The notes under the pieces: generated by a model
Database searches by the model: none
What the model was told of the DNA's origin: nothing
Seen by the model: only the letters and a program-made list of their open reading frames with translations
NCBI RefSeq assembly: GCF_014655955.1
Contig: NZ_BNBO01000010.1
Coordinates: 1 to 64,000 of the forward strand
Origin: Kitasatospora indigofera
GTDB lineage: Bacteria > Actinomycetota > Actinomycetes > Streptomycetales > Streptomycetaceae
DNA: 64,000 nucleotides
Direction: 5' to 3'
Shown: positions 45,769 to 57,688 of the stretch, piece after piece
How positions within the stretch are numbered: position 1 is the stretch's first letter
How the letters are laid out: every line of letters begins with the position of its first letter
Position numbers and translations under genes: made by a program

Positions 45769-46045
45769 TTGGAGAGTTCCCCCATGTGGTGCTGGCGGTC
45801 GAAGTGACGGCGTATCGGCCCGGCGTAGGGCTCCGCATGCCAAGCCTCCATCATCCCCTGTCCGGGGGGTCCGCGACCACCCGGCCCCCCGGCCGGGCGG
45901 CCGGCCCGACGGGGCCCGCGCCGGCGTACGCCGTTGCACAACCGGCGCTCTGTGCCCGACCCGTAATCAAAAGCCGGTGTTCGAGCGCGTATCGGCGCTG
46001 CTATCTTCGACGCCGCCGCACCACACTTCCCCGGGGGGAACCCGC

Positions 46046-46612
46046 ATGACCGCATCCGCGCCAGGCCCTGACGGCAAGGCAGCCCCGGCCGCCCAGCACT
46101 ACGCCGCCCCGCTGTACGAGCCCGAGGCCCCGGCCGGCTACGTGGCGCCCGGCATGCCCGGCGCGCCCGCGCCGTACGCGTACGCCCCGCTGCCCGCCGC
46201 CGCGCCCCGCCGGCCGAACGCCGGCGCCGCGCTGGCGGCCGCGCTGGGCGCGGCGGTGGCCGGCGCGCTGGCCTACGGGTTCCTGATGAAGGCGCTGGAC
46301 CGCGAGTTCGGCTGGCTGGTCATCGGCCTGGCGGCGGCGGTCGCCTGGCCGCTGGGCAAGCTGGGCGGCCGCAACCCGGTGCTCCCGGTGGCCGGCGCGC
46401 TGCTGGCGGCGCTGTCGCTGCTGCTCGGCCAGTTCTTCGGGGTCGGCCTGTACCTGCACCAGCTCACCGGCGCCTCGCTGGGCGAGCTGTACGGCCCGGA
46501 GTTCAGCGTCACCCTGGAAGGCTGGAAGGCCGTCCTGGAGCCGATGGACGCGCTGTTCTACGGGATCGCGCTCTTCGAGGGCTTCGTCTTCACCCGGCGG
46601 ATCAGCGCCTGA
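46046..46612 (+). CDS. Four-helix membrane protein of unknown function
   Basis: This 188-aa protein has a Pro/Ala/Tyr-rich N-terminus (1-55), two pairs of membrane helices (about 58-105 and 112-140) and a C-terminal segment with FEGFVFTRRISA. GGGGGGAA lies 5 nt before the ATG. A -10-like TATCTT at 46002-46007 with TTCGAG 16 bp upstream may be its promoter. It is divergent from the kinase gene and convergent with guaB3. I recognise no family. Confidence 0.78.
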   Translation: MTASAPGPDGKAAPAAQHYAAPLYEPEAPAGYVAPGMPGAPAPYAYAPLPAAAPRRPNAGAALAAALGAAVAGALAYGFLMKALDREFGWLVIGLAAAVAWPLGKLGGRNPVLPVAGALLAALSLLLGQFFGVGLYLHQLTGASLGELYGPEFSVTLEGWKAVLEPMDALFYGIALFEGFVFTRRISA

Positions 46613-46658
46613 CCCCGGGCACGGGCAAGGCCGGGGCGCCGGCCGGGCCCCGGGTACG

Positions 46659-46692
46659 AGCGAGGCCCCGCCGGATCCGGCGGGGCCTCGCT
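46659..46692. terminator. Perfect 34-bp palindrome (bidirectional terminator)
   Basis: Two 17-bp arms (46659-46675 and 46676-46692) are exact complements, with GGATCC at the centre. It lies between the rightward membrane gene and the leftward guaB3. Confidence 0.9.
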
Positions 46693-46702
46693 GCTGTCGT
46701 CG

Positions 46703-47830
46703 TCAGCCGTGCTGCGGCGCCGAGTTGACCGTGACCTCGACCCGCTGGAACTCCTTGAGCTCCGAGTAGCCGGTGGTGGCCATCGCGCGGCGCAGGGCGC
46801 CGAAGAGGTTCATGGTGCCGTCGGGGGTGTGCGACGGGCCGGTGAGGATCTCCTCGGTGCTGCCGACCGTGCCGAGGTCCACCCGCTTGCCGCGCGGCAG
46901 CTCGTCGTGCACGGCCTCCATGCCCCAGTGGAAGCCCTTGCCCGGGGCGTCGGTGGCCCGCGCCAGCGCCGCGCCGATCATCACCGCGTCCGCACCGCAA
47001 GCCACGGCCTTGGCGAGGTCGCCGCTGTAGCCCACGCCGCCGTCGGCGATCACGTGCACGTACCGGCCGCCGGACTCGTCCATGTAGTCCCGGCGGGCGG
47101 CCGCGACGTCCGCCACCGCGGTCGCCATCGGCACCTGGATGCCGAGCACGTTGCGGGTGGTGTGCGCGGCGCCGCCGCCGAAGCCGACCAGCACGCCGGC
47201 CGCGCCGGTGCGCATCAGGTGCAGCGCGGCGGTGTACGTGGCGCAGCCGCCGACGATCACCGGCACGTCCAGCTCGTAGATGAACTGCTTGAGGTTCAGC
47301 GGCTCGGCCGCGCCGGAGACGTGCTCGGCGGAGACGGTGGTGCCGCGGATGACGAAGACGTCGACGCCAGCGTCCACCACGGCCTTGGAGAACTCCGCGG
47401 TGCGCTGCGGCGACAGCGCGGCGGCCGTCACGACGCCCGACTCGCGGACCTCCTTGATGCGCTGCCCGATCAGGTCGGCCTGGATCGGGGCGGCGTAGAT
47501 CTCCTGCAGGCGGCGGGTCGCGGTGGCCTGGTCGGTGATCGCGGCGATCTCGTCGAGCAGCGGCTGCGGGTCCTCGTACCGGGTCCACAGGCCTTCGAGG
47601 TTCAGCACGCCGAGCCCGCCGAGCCGGCCGATGTTGATGGCCTGCTGCGGGGAGACCACGCTGTCCATCGGGGCGGCCAGGAACGGCAGCTCGAAGCGGT
47701 AGGCGTCGATCTGCCAGGCGATCGAGACCTCCTTCGGGTCCCGCGTACGGCGGCTGGGGACGACGGCGATGTCGTCGAAGGAGTACGCCCGGCGTCCGCG
47801 CTTGCCTCGCCCGATCTCGATCTCAGTCAC
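46703..47830 (-). CDS. guaB3: GuaB3-family IMP dehydrogenase-related protein
   Basis: This 375-aa protein has an IMPDH/GMPR barrel without CBS domains, starting MTEIEIGRGKRGRRAYSFDDIAVVPS. The phosphate-binding GCATYTAALHLM and HVIADGGVGYSGD segments match the family. However, the catalytic-Cys loop reads GFGGGAAHTTRN with His at 223, so the nucleophile of true IMPDH is missing. The start is a GTG with GGAAGG 7 nt upstream, just after an A7 run. It lies directly downstream of guaB, as in other actinobacteria; regulatory or purine-salvage roles have been suggested for relatives. A strong palindrome separates the two genes. Confidence 0.92.
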   Translation of the reverse strand: MTEIEIGRGKRGRRAYSFDDIAVVPSRRTRDPKEVSIAWQIDAYRFELPFLAAPMDSVVSPQQAINIGRLGGLGVLNLEGLWTRYEDPQPLLDEIAAITDQATATRRLQEIYAAPIQADLIGQRIKEVRESGVVTAAALSPQRTAEFSKAVVDAGVDVFVIRGTTVSAEHVSGAAEPLNLKQFIYELDVPVIVGGCATYTAALHLMRTGAAGVLVGFGGGAAHTTRNVLGIQVPMATAVADVAAARRDYMDESGGRYVHVIADGGVGYSGDLAKAVACGADAVMIGAALARATDAPGKGFHWGMEAVHDELPRGKRVDLGTVGSTEEILTGPSHTPDGTMNLFGALRRAMATTGYSELKEFQRVEVTVNSAPQHG

Positions 47831-47940
47831 TTCGAGCCCTTCCGGTTTTTTTGCTCATACCTGCCGGGTCACCCCGGCCGACCCCAGTATCCCGCACCGG
47901 CGGACCGCTACGGCGCAGCCGGTCAACGGGCGGACACGGG

Positions 47941-47974
47941 GCGAGGCCCGTCACCGGCCGGTGACGGGCCTCGC
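47941..47974. terminator. Perfect 34-bp palindrome after guaB
   Basis: Arms 47941-47957 and 47958-47974 are exact complements (GCGAGGCCCGTCACCGG and its complement). It follows the guaB stop by 24 bp and would limit read-through into guaB3. Confidence 0.85.
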
Positions 47975-47997
47975 GGGGTCCGCGGAGCGGGGTGTGC

Positions 47998-49897
<1,900 letters not shown>

Positions 49898-50650
49898 TCA
49901 GGAGGACTCCTCCGCCAGGGCCCGCAGTCTGCTCAGCGCCCGGTGCTGGGCGACCCGCACCGCACCCGGCGACATGCCGAGCACCTCACCGGTCTCCTCC
50001 GCCGACAGCCCGGCGGCAACCCTGAGCAGGACCAGCTCCCGCTGACGGGCCGGCAGGTTGGAGAGCAGTTCCTTGGCCCAGGCCGCGTCACTGCTGAGCA
50101 GCGCGCGCTCCTCCGGGCCGAGCGCGTCGTCCGGCAGCTCGGGCAGGTCGTCGGGCGGGATCACGGTCGATCCCGGCCCGCGCATCGCGGCCCGCTGCAG
50201 GTCGGCGATCTTGTGCGCGGCGATCCCGTAGACGAAGGCCTCGAAGGGCCGGCCCTGGTCCCGGTAGCGCGGCAGCGCGCAGAGCACCGCGACGCAGACC
50301 TCCTGGGCGATGTCGTCCACGTGGTGGCGGGCCCCGCCGGGCAGCCGCACCAGCCGGCCGCGGCAGTAGCGCAGCGCCAGCGGGTGGACGTAGGCCAGCA
50401 GGGTGTCGATGGCCGGGCCCTCGCCGCGCACGGCGGCGGCGACCAGGTCGGCCATCAGCGGAGATCCGGCGGTGCCCAGGACGGGCGGGCGCTCGGTGGC
50501 CCCGGGCCCCGCATCCGGCCCTGCGTCCGGCCCCGCGTCGGCGCCGGGATCCGGCGGGCCGTCGGCGTACGGCGACTCCTGACCCGGGCCGGTGAGCCCG
50601 GCCTCCTCTGGGTCCGCCCCGCCGGGAGCGGTGGAAACGTCGTCGCGCAT
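49898..50650 (-). CDS. sigD: ECF-type RNA polymerase sigma factor (SigD-like)
   Basis: This 250-aa sigma factor has region 2 ([20 protein letters not shown] to [40 protein letters not shown]) and region 4 ([41 protein letters not shown]). Residues 1-60 are an acidic Gly/Pro/Asp-rich extension, partly encoded by repeats ([13 protein letters not shown]). The start MRDDV at 50650 matches the family N-terminus better than the longer frame, but no ribosome site is clear. Position between guaB and bldM/whiD parallels mycobacterial sigD. I see no anti-sigma gene beside it. Confidence 0.88.
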   Translation of the reverse strand: MRDDVSTAPGGADPEEAGLTGPGQESPYADGPPDPGADAGPDAGPDAGPGATERPPVLGTAGSPLMADLVAAAVRGEGPAIDTLLAYVHPLALRYCRGRLVRLPGGARHHVDDIAQEVCVAVLCALPRYRDQGRPFEAFVYGIAAHKIADLQRAAMRGPGSTVIPPDDLPELPDDALGPEERALLSSDAAWAKELLSNLPARQRELVLLRVAAGLSAEETGEVLGMSPGAVRVAQHRALSRLRALAEESS

Positions 50651-51011
50651 CGGTCCATGGTGCCTGGTCGGGCCGGAAAACATGGCACCGCGTCCGGAGT
50701 TGTGCACCGGAACGTTATGCGTCCCCGCCGCCACAGCCGGTACCGGCCGGTCGCCCGTGGGCGTGGTGGGCACCGGCGGGCCGAGCCCCGGGCCGTCGTC
50801 CACCGTGCCGCCTCCCGCCCCGCCGCCGTCGGTTGTCCCGTCTGCCGCGCCGTCCGCCGAGTGTCCTGCGGCTGCGTCGTCCGCCGCAGTGCCTGTCCGC
50901 TGGTCCCCGAGGTGCTCCACTCCTCCATGGTGCAACCTCGGGACCGTAACGTCACACGTCTGCGCGAGGGGAATCGCGAGGAGGGTGCCGCGGGCGGCAG
51001 GCCGGGGCCGG
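50651..51011. other. Spacer between bldM and the sigma gene
   Basis: This 361-bp gap has no convincing gene. The open frame upstream of the sigma start is low-complexity and lacks a ribosome site. It contains the bldM terminator hairpin (50902-50945) and presumably the sigma-gene promoter. Confidence 0.4.
50902..50945 (-). terminator. Hairpin downstream of bldM
   Basis: GGTCCCCGAGGT (50902-50913) pairs with ACCTCGGGACC (50935-50945) over 11 bp with one bulge, and the intervening 21 nt can pair further. It lies about 67 bp beyond the bldM stop. Confidence 0.55.
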
Positions 51012-51623
51012 TCAGCGGACCAGACCCCACCTGAATCCCAGGGCCACCGCGTGCGCGCGGTCCGAGGCGCCGAGCTTCTTGAACAGCCGCCGGGCGTGCG
51101 TCTTGACGGTGTCCTCGGAGAGGAAGAGCTCCCGGCCGATCTCCGCGTTGCTGCGGCCGTGGCTCATGCCCTCCAGCACCTGGATCTCACGCGCCGTCAG
51201 CGTCGGCGCCGCACCCATGTCGGGGCTGCGCAGCCGGCGCGGGGCGAGCCGCCAGGTCGGGTCGGCGAGGGCCTGGGTGACGGTGGCCCGCAGTTCGGCG
51301 CGCGAGGCGTCCTTGTGCAGGTACCCGCGCGCCCCGGCGGCCACCGCGAGGGCGACGCCGTCGAGGTCCTCGGCGACGGTGAGCATGATGATGCGGGCGC
51401 CCGGGTCGGCGGACAGCAGCCGCCGCACCGTCTCGACGCCGCCGAGTCCGGGCATCCGGACGTCCATCAGGACGAGGTCGGAGCGGTCGGCCACCCAGCG
51501 GCGGAGGACCTCCTCACCGTTCGTCGCGGTGGTGACCCGGTCGACACCGGGTACGGTCGCGACCGCGCGGCGAAGCGCCTCGCGGGCGAGCGGGGAATCG
51601 TCGCAAACGAGAACGGAAGTCAT
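51012..51623 (-). CDS. bldM: Developmental response regulator BldM
   Basis: BldM is an orphan NarL-type regulator needed for aerial hyphae and, with WhiI, for sporulation genes. The 203-aa protein has a receiver domain with D54 in [10 protein letters not shown] and a C-terminal LuxR HTH ([26 protein letters not shown], about 138-195). In S. coelicolor the conserved Asp is reported to be dispensable. No partner kinase is adjacent. Its upstream region carries a SigBldN-type promoter (51777-51804). It is divergent from whiD, the arrangement known in streptomycetes. Confidence 0.95.
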   Translation of the reverse strand: MTSVLVCDDSPLAREALRRAVATVPGVDRVTTATNGEEVLRRWVADRSDLVLMDVRMPGLGGVETVRRLLSADPGARIIMLTVAEDLDGVALAVAAGARGYLHKDASRAELRATVTQALADPTWRLAPRRLRSPDMGAAPTLTAREIQVLEGMSHGRSNAEIGRELFLSEDTVKTHARRLFKKLGASDRAHAVALGFRWGLVR

Positions 51624-51776
51624 GACCGTCCTCCGCTGCTGATCCGCGTCACGTTGAGCCTCCTGGCTGGTACGAATCTCTCCGACACGGCCGATTGGCG
51701 ACAGACCTCGTGCTGATCGCCGGTTCTCCCCGCGATCGTTCCCGACGTCCGGCGCCCGCTAACCGCCTCCGCACAT

Positions 51777-51804
51777 CCAACGACCGTCACTCGAATGAGT
51801 TACG
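51777..51804 (-). promoter_or_regulatory. SigBldN-type promoter of bldM
   Basis: On the minus strand, CGTAAC (51804-51799), a 16-bp spacer and CGTTGG (51782-51777) match the known CGTAAC-N16-CGTTGA consensus of the developmental sigma factor BldN, which drives bldM p1 in S. coelicolor. It predicts a leader of about 150 nt. Confidence 0.8.
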
Positions 51805-52050
51805 GCCTTCAGGGCCATCTCCACCACTGTACGTGGCCAACCCATTACGGATCAGCCGCATCGCGGGGCGCGCGCCGCACTTTTCTGCAGCTGGTGCGCG
51901 GTCGGCGCGCGACGCGCACGCCGGTACGGGCCCGCTCGCCCGGTCCGGCCACTCGATTGCCACGTCCCTGCCCGCCAAACCACATGCCCACTTTGCCCGT
52001 TTTTATAGCTTTTGTACGGTCATTGACTGTTGTGCCACTCTGTGGGTGAC

Positions 52051-52079
52051 TTGTCCATGAGGTTGCCTTAAGTCATATT
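52051..52079 (+). promoter_or_regulatory. Candidate whiD promoter
   Basis: TTGTCC (52051-52056), a 17-bp spacer and CATATT (52074-52079) form a plausible promoter about 90 nt upstream of the whiD ATG. Confidence 0.4.
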
Positions 52080-52176
52080 TCCAGGTGTCCACACCAGCGC
52101 ACCGAAGCCCCGCCGAGCCGAGCCGAGCGATCCCCGGGCCGGCGCGGGGCCGACGAGCCCTTGAAGGGAATGAGCC

Positions 52177-52503
52177 ATGGCAGATTTTTCCCGCCTCCCC
52201 GGCCCCAACGCGGACCTTTGGGACTGGCAGCTCTCCGCCGCCTGCCGAGGCGTGGACAGCTCGCTCTTCTTCCACCCGGAGGGCGAGCGCGGCGCCGCGC
52301 GCAGTTCGCGCGAGGCCAGTGCCAAGGAGGTCTGCATGCGCTGCCCGGTACGCACCGAGTGCGCGGCCCACGCCCTGGCGGTCCGTGAGCCGTACGGCGT
52401 CTGGGGCGGCCTCACCGAGGACGAACGCGAGGAGATGATGGGCCGTTCGCGCAACCGCCTGGTCGAGGTCCCGCTGACGATGCCCTCGGGAGTACGGCGC
52501 TAG
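52177..52503 (+). CDS. whiD: Sporulation iron-sulfur regulator WhiD (WhiB family)
   Basis: This 108-aa WhiB-like protein coordinates a [4Fe-4S] cluster through C23, C53, C56 and C62 (C-x29-C-x2-C-x5-C). The GVWGG turn (YGVWGGLTEDERE) and a basic tail (GRSRNRL) complete the family signature. WhiD is required for late sporulation and acts with the vegetative sigma factor's region 4. AAGGGA precedes the ATG. It is divergent from bldM. Mycobacterial whiB3 sits at the same place between sigD and groEL1, which supports orthology. Confidence 0.96.
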   Translation: MADFSRLPGPNADLWDWQLSAACRGVDSSLFFHPEGERGAARSSREASAKEVCMRCPVRTECAAHALAVREPYGVWGGLTEDEREEMMGRSRNRLVEVPLTMPSGVRR

Positions 52504-52917
52504 AAGGACGACACACCGGCCGTGAAGAAACGTTTCTTCACGGTTTCCATGGCGCCCCGGACCGGCACCCACCGTGCCGTCGCCCGGCCGCCACGGCGCA
52601 CCGGAGCACCCGGGCCGGCCACCACCGGACCCGGCCGCGCGACCGTGTCGCGCCACCCCGGCCGCACCGCACCGCGCACCGCCGCGGCGCTCCACGCCGG
52701 CCGGCCTGACGGACCGTCCCCGGCCGCACCGCCCGGCCCGGCGCCCGCGACGTCCCGACGGGCGCACCCGTCCGGCGTGACCCGCCCGCACCGCCCGAAG
52801 AACCTCGTCTCGGCCGGCACGCCCGGGCGTGTCCTCCGCCCCGCGCGTCCGCCCCGCCCCACGGTCGGCTCCGCCCCGCGCATCCGCTCGGCCGGCGCGT
52901 CCCGGTGGGCGCTCGCT
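52504..52917. other. Intergenic region after whiD
   Basis: This 414-bp gap between convergent whiD and the LysR gene contains the whiD terminator at 52520-52543. Beyond it I see only GC-rich DNA without a credible frame or motif. Confidence 0.6.
52520..52543 (+). terminator. whiD terminator, a perfect 24-bp palindrome
   Basis: CCGTGAAGAAAC and its exact complement form a 24-bp palindrome 16 bp past the whiD stop, followed by TTTCC. Its low G+C (half A/T) is unlike other hairpins in the window. Confidence 0.75.
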
Positions 52918-53919
52918 TCAGCGGCCGGCCGCGGAGCCCGCCAGCCGGTCGAGCATCAGGGCCACGGCCGGCACCTCGGCGAGGTCGGGGAGGGTCAGCG
53001 CCACCACCTGGCGCATCGCCGGCTCCCCCGAGGCGGCCCGCAACTGGACGGCCGACACGCCGTCCTGGCGCACCGAGTCCAGCGCGAGCCCCGGCAGCAC
53101 CGCCACCCCGAGCCCGGCCGCGACCAGGCCGACCACCGCCGGGTAGTCGTCGGTGGCGAAGTCGATCCTCGGCTCGAACCCCGAACCCGCGCAGAGTTCC
53201 ACCAGATGGCCGCGGCACTGCGGGCAGCCGGCGATCCACTGCTCCTCGGCGAGTTCCGCCAGCTCCACCGGCGCGCCGCCGGTCCGGCCGGCCAGCGGGT
53301 GGCCGGCCGGCAGCAGGCCGACCAGCGGATCGTCCAGCAGCGGCCGGACCACCAGGTCGGACCAGTCGTTGGCGGCCGCCGCGGCCGCCGCCTCCAGGGT
53401 CGCCTCCGCGCGCGCCTCGCGCGGGGTGCTGTGCGGGGAGGGGACGGCCAGGCCGCCCTGCGAGTCGGGGTAGCGGAAGGCCAGCGCGACCTCGCACTCG
53501 CCGCCGCGCAGCATCGCCAGCGACTCGGTGGGCTCCGCCTCGACCAGCGACACCCGGACCCCGGGGTGGCTGGCGCGCAACCGGGCCACGGCGGGCGGCA
53601 CCAGCGTGGAGCTGGCGGTGGGGAAGGACACCAGCCGCACCCGCCCGGCCCGCAGGCCGGCGATCGCGGCGACCTCCTCCTCGGCGGCCGACAGCCCGGC
53701 CAGAATGCCGTTGGCGTGCTTCAGCAGCACCCGGCCGGCCTCGCTGAGCTGCATGCCCCGGCCGGCCCGGACCACCAGCGGGGTGTCCACGGACTTCTCC
53801 AGGGCCTTCATCTGCTGGCTGATGGCGGGCTGGGTGCAGCCCAGCTCGCGGGCGGCGGCGGAGAAGGAGCCGGTGCGGGCGACGGCACGCAGGACGCGCA
53901 GGTGGCGGGCCTCGATCAT
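52918..53919 (-). CDS. LysR-family transcriptional regulator
   Basis: This 333-aa regulator has a winged HTH (residues 3-60, RHLRVLRAVARTGSFSAAARELGCTQPAISQQMKALE) and a substrate-binding effector domain (about 92-325). A long Ala-rich insert at about 175-195 and a CPQC pair (about residue 230) are unusual and might sense redox or metal. The promoter is AT-rich and has an inverted repeat overlapping the ATG, so autoregulation is likely. No divergent target gene is adjacent. The effector is unknown. Confidence 0.9.
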   Translation of the reverse strand: MIEARHLRVLRAVARTGSFSAAARELGCTQPAISQQMKALEKSVDTPLVVRAGRGMQLSEAGRVLLKHANGILAGLSAAEEEVAAIAGLRAGRVRLVSFPTASSTLVPPAVARLRASHPGVRVSLVEAEPTESLAMLRGGECEVALAFRYPDSQGGLAVPSPHSTPREARAEATLEAAAAAAANDWSDLVVRPLLDDPLVGLLPAGHPLAGRTGGAPVELAELAEEQWIAGCPQCRGHLVELCAGSGFEPRIDFATDDYPAVVGLVAAGLGVAVLPGLALDSVRQDGVSAVQLRAASGEPAMRQVVALTLPDLAEVPAVALMLDRLAGSAAGR

Positions 53920-53937
53920 GCCTCAGTTATAAGGCAT
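53918..53937. promoter_or_regulatory. LysR-type inverted repeat overlapping the start codon
   Basis: ATGCCT (53918-53923), 8 nt, then AGGCAT (53932-53937) form a perfect 6-bp inverted repeat. It overlaps the ATG of the LysR gene and could be its autoregulatory site. Confidence 0.5.
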
Positions 53938-53991
53938 TCTTTGCCGCCCGCAAAACTCCGCTGATATGTGGTTGAACGTTGGAACAGCACG

Positions 53992-54036
53992 CCGGAGGCC
54001 CGGCCGCACCCCGAGGGGGTGCGGCCGGGCCTCCGG
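53992..54036 (-). terminator. groEL terminator
   Basis: A perfect 21-bp stem (53992-54012 with 54016-54036) with a GAG loop lies just past the groEL stop. It is the longest uninterrupted stem in the window. Confidence 0.92.
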
Positions 54037-54049
54037 TCACCGTGAGGTG

Positions 54050-56137
<2,088 letters not shown>

Positions 56138-56198
56138 TTACAGGTAGTTGTGGTGCCTGCGTGCCTGCCGTCGCGGGGGTCAGACACGCTTCACCGTG

Positions 56199-56226
56199 TT
56201 AGCACTCACCCGGTGGGGAGTGCCAG
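56199..56226 (-). promoter_or_regulatory. CIRCE operator copy 1 (10-bp spacer)
   Basis: TTAGCACTC (56199-56207) and GAGTGCCAG (56218-56226) are the HrcA half-sites, here separated by 10 bp instead of the standard 9. It lies just downstream of the predicted groES transcription start. Confidence 0.8.
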
Positions 56227-56231
56227 GACTG

Positions 56232-56260
56232 ACCATAGGCCGCGGTTAGCACTCAGTCAA
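56232..56260 (-). promoter_or_regulatory. groES promoter
   Basis: The minus strand shows TTGACT (56260-56255), 17 bp, then TATGGT (56237-56232). The -35 lies within CIRCE copy 2 and the start falls near 56225 within copy 1, so HrcA would block both polymerase contacts. Confidence 0.85.
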
Positions 56261-56272
56261 CCAGAGTGCCAA
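56246..56272 (-). promoter_or_regulatory. CIRCE operator copy 2 (canonical)
   Basis: TTAGCACTC (56246-56254), a 9-bp spacer and GAGTGCCAA (56264-56272) are a canonical CIRCE element bound by HrcA. It overlaps the -35 box of the groES promoter. Confidence 0.92.
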
Positions 56273-56463
56273 CGGCGCGGCCGGGGGATTCCCGGAGTCG
56301 CAAGCCCGTACGGATCGGCCGGGTGCGGACCGCCTGCGCGGCGAGGGTGCGGCGCGCCCCGGGTCGCCCCGCCCCGGCCGGCGCCGATCCGGCGGCCGCC
56401 GCCGTTCCCGCCGCCCGCCGCCCGATCGCCCTCCGGCCCCGCCCGAGCGGCGAGAATGGGCGG

Positions 56464-57648
56464 GTGGAGACCGAGAACCTGCAGGCCCTGCTGACCCCCG
56501 AGGGGCAGTCGCTGCTCGCCGAGCTGCGCTCGTACGATCCCGCCGGCGAGCTGGCGCTGGCCACCCGGCTGCGCCGCGACCACCCGGCGGACCTGGTCTC
56601 CGCCGCGCTGGGCCAGGCCCGGCTGCGGCAGCGGGCCCGGGCCAAGTTCGGCGACGACGCGGACCTGATGTACTTCACGCCGAACGGCGTCGAGCAGTCC
56701 ACCCGGCGCAGCGTGGCCGAGTGGCGGGCCAAGCGGTTCGCCGGGCTGGGCGTCCGGCGGCTGGCCGACCTGTGCTGCGGGATCGGCGGGGACGCCGTGG
56801 CACTGGCCCGGCAGGGGATCTTCGTCCTCGCGGTCGACCGCGACCCGGCCGCCTGCGCGGCGGCCCGGGCGAACGCCGCGGCGCTGGGCCTGGCCGAGCT
56901 GATCGAGGTGCGCTGCGCGGACGTCGGCGAGGTGGACGTGACCGGCTACGACGCGGTGTTCACCGACCCCGCGCGGCGGACCACCAAGGGCAGGGTCTTC
57001 GACCCCGAGGCGTACTCCCCGCCGCTGTCCTGGGCGGTCGGGGCGGCCCGGCGGACGCCGTTCGGCGCGCTGAAGATCGCCCCGGGCATCCCGCACGAGC
57101 TGGTCCCCGAGGACGCCGAGGCCGAGTGGGTCTCCGACCACGGCGACGTCAAGGAGGCGGTGCTCTGGTTCGGCACCGGGGCCGGGGCGCCGCACCGGGC
57201 GACCCTGCTGCCGCACGACCGCACACTGGCCGGCGGCACCCTGCCGGACCCGCCGGCCGGGCCGGTCGGGCGCTACCTGTACGAGCCGGACGGCGCGGTG
57301 ATCCGCGCCCACCTGGTCGCCGAGGTCGCCGCGCAGGTGGACGGCCGGCTGATCGACCCGATGATCGCCTACCTGACCTCGGACCGCCTGGTGGCCACCC
57401 CGTACGCGCACGCCTTCGAGCTCACCGACGTCCTGCCGTTCAACGTGAAGAAGCTCAAGGCGCTGCTGCGCGAGCGTGGCGTGGGCACCGTGGTGATCAA
57501 GAAGCGCGGCCTCTCCATGACCCCGGAGGAGCTGCGGCAGAAGCTGAAGCCCCAGGGGCCCGCCACCGCCACCGTGATCCTGTCCCGGGTCGGCGACGGG
57601 CACCTGATGATGATCGGCCGGCCCGTCGACGGGGCGGCCGGCGGGTGA
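56464..57648 (+). CDS. Class I SAM methyltransferase with THUMP-like domain
   Basis: This 394-aa protein has a SAM-binding Rossmann fold (LADLCCGIGGDAVALA, then VLAVDRDPAACAAARANA). The catalytic-loop region is FTDPARRTTKGRVF, and a C-terminal THUMP-like domain covers about 315-385 (FNVKKLKALLRERGVGTVVIKKRG). THUMP domains bind RNA, so an RNA (probably rRNA or tRNA) substrate is likely but unknown. The GTG at 56464 has no ribosome site and follows GAGAAT by 6 nt, so the mRNA is probably leaderless. It is divergent from groES. Confidence 0.87.
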   Translation: METENLQALLTPEGQSLLAELRSYDPAGELALATRLRRDHPADLVSAALGQARLRQRARAKFGDDADLMYFTPNGVEQSTRRSVAEWRAKRFAGLGVRRLADLCCGIGGDAVALARQGIFVLAVDRDPAACAAARANAAALGLAELIEVRCADVGEVDVTGYDAVFTDPARRTTKGRVFDPEAYSPPLSWAVGAARRTPFGALKIAPGIPHELVPEDAEAEWVSDHGDVKEAVLWFGTGAGAPHRATLLPHDRTLAGGTLPDPPAGPVGRYLYEPDGAVIRAHLVAEVAAQVDGRLIDPMIAYLTSDRLVATPYAHAFELTDVLPFNVKKLKALLRERGVGTVVIKKRGLSMTPEELRQKLKPQGPATATVILSRVGDGHLMMIGRPVDGAAGG

Positions 57649-57661
57649 CCCGGGCCGCGCG

Positions 57662-57681
57662 GGCCCGGGAGGTCCCGGGCC
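57662..57681. terminator. Hairpin between convergent genes
   Basis: GGCCCGGG, an AGGT loop and CCCGGGCC form a perfect 8-bp stem between the methyltransferase and deacetylase stop codons. Confidence 0.6.
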
Positions 57682-57688
57682 GCGCCGG

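Larger units (their letters stand above)
51624..52176. promoter_or_regulatory. Divergent bldM-whiD control region
   Basis: This 553-bp region, AT-richer than its surroundings, separates two developmental genes. It contains the SigBldN-type bldM promoter, an imperfect inverted repeat GTAACTC-ATTC-GAGTGAC within that promoter's spacer, and a candidate whiD promoter near 52051-52079. No gene is visible. Confidence 0.7.

Noticed and set aside
42514-45807. Open frame of 1097 codons on the plus strand
   Set aside because: Only its 43360-43758 part looks coding. The rest is the reverse side of the pseudokinase and kinase genes.
50651-50935. Longer N-terminus of the SigD-like sigma factor
   Set aside because: The extension is Gly/Ala/Pro/Thr low complexity with no ribosome site, and it includes the bldM terminator hairpin.
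52522-53964. Plus-strand frame starting MKKRFFTVSM after whiD
   Set aside because: It starts inside the whiD terminator palindrome and then runs antisense to the LysR gene with shadow composition.
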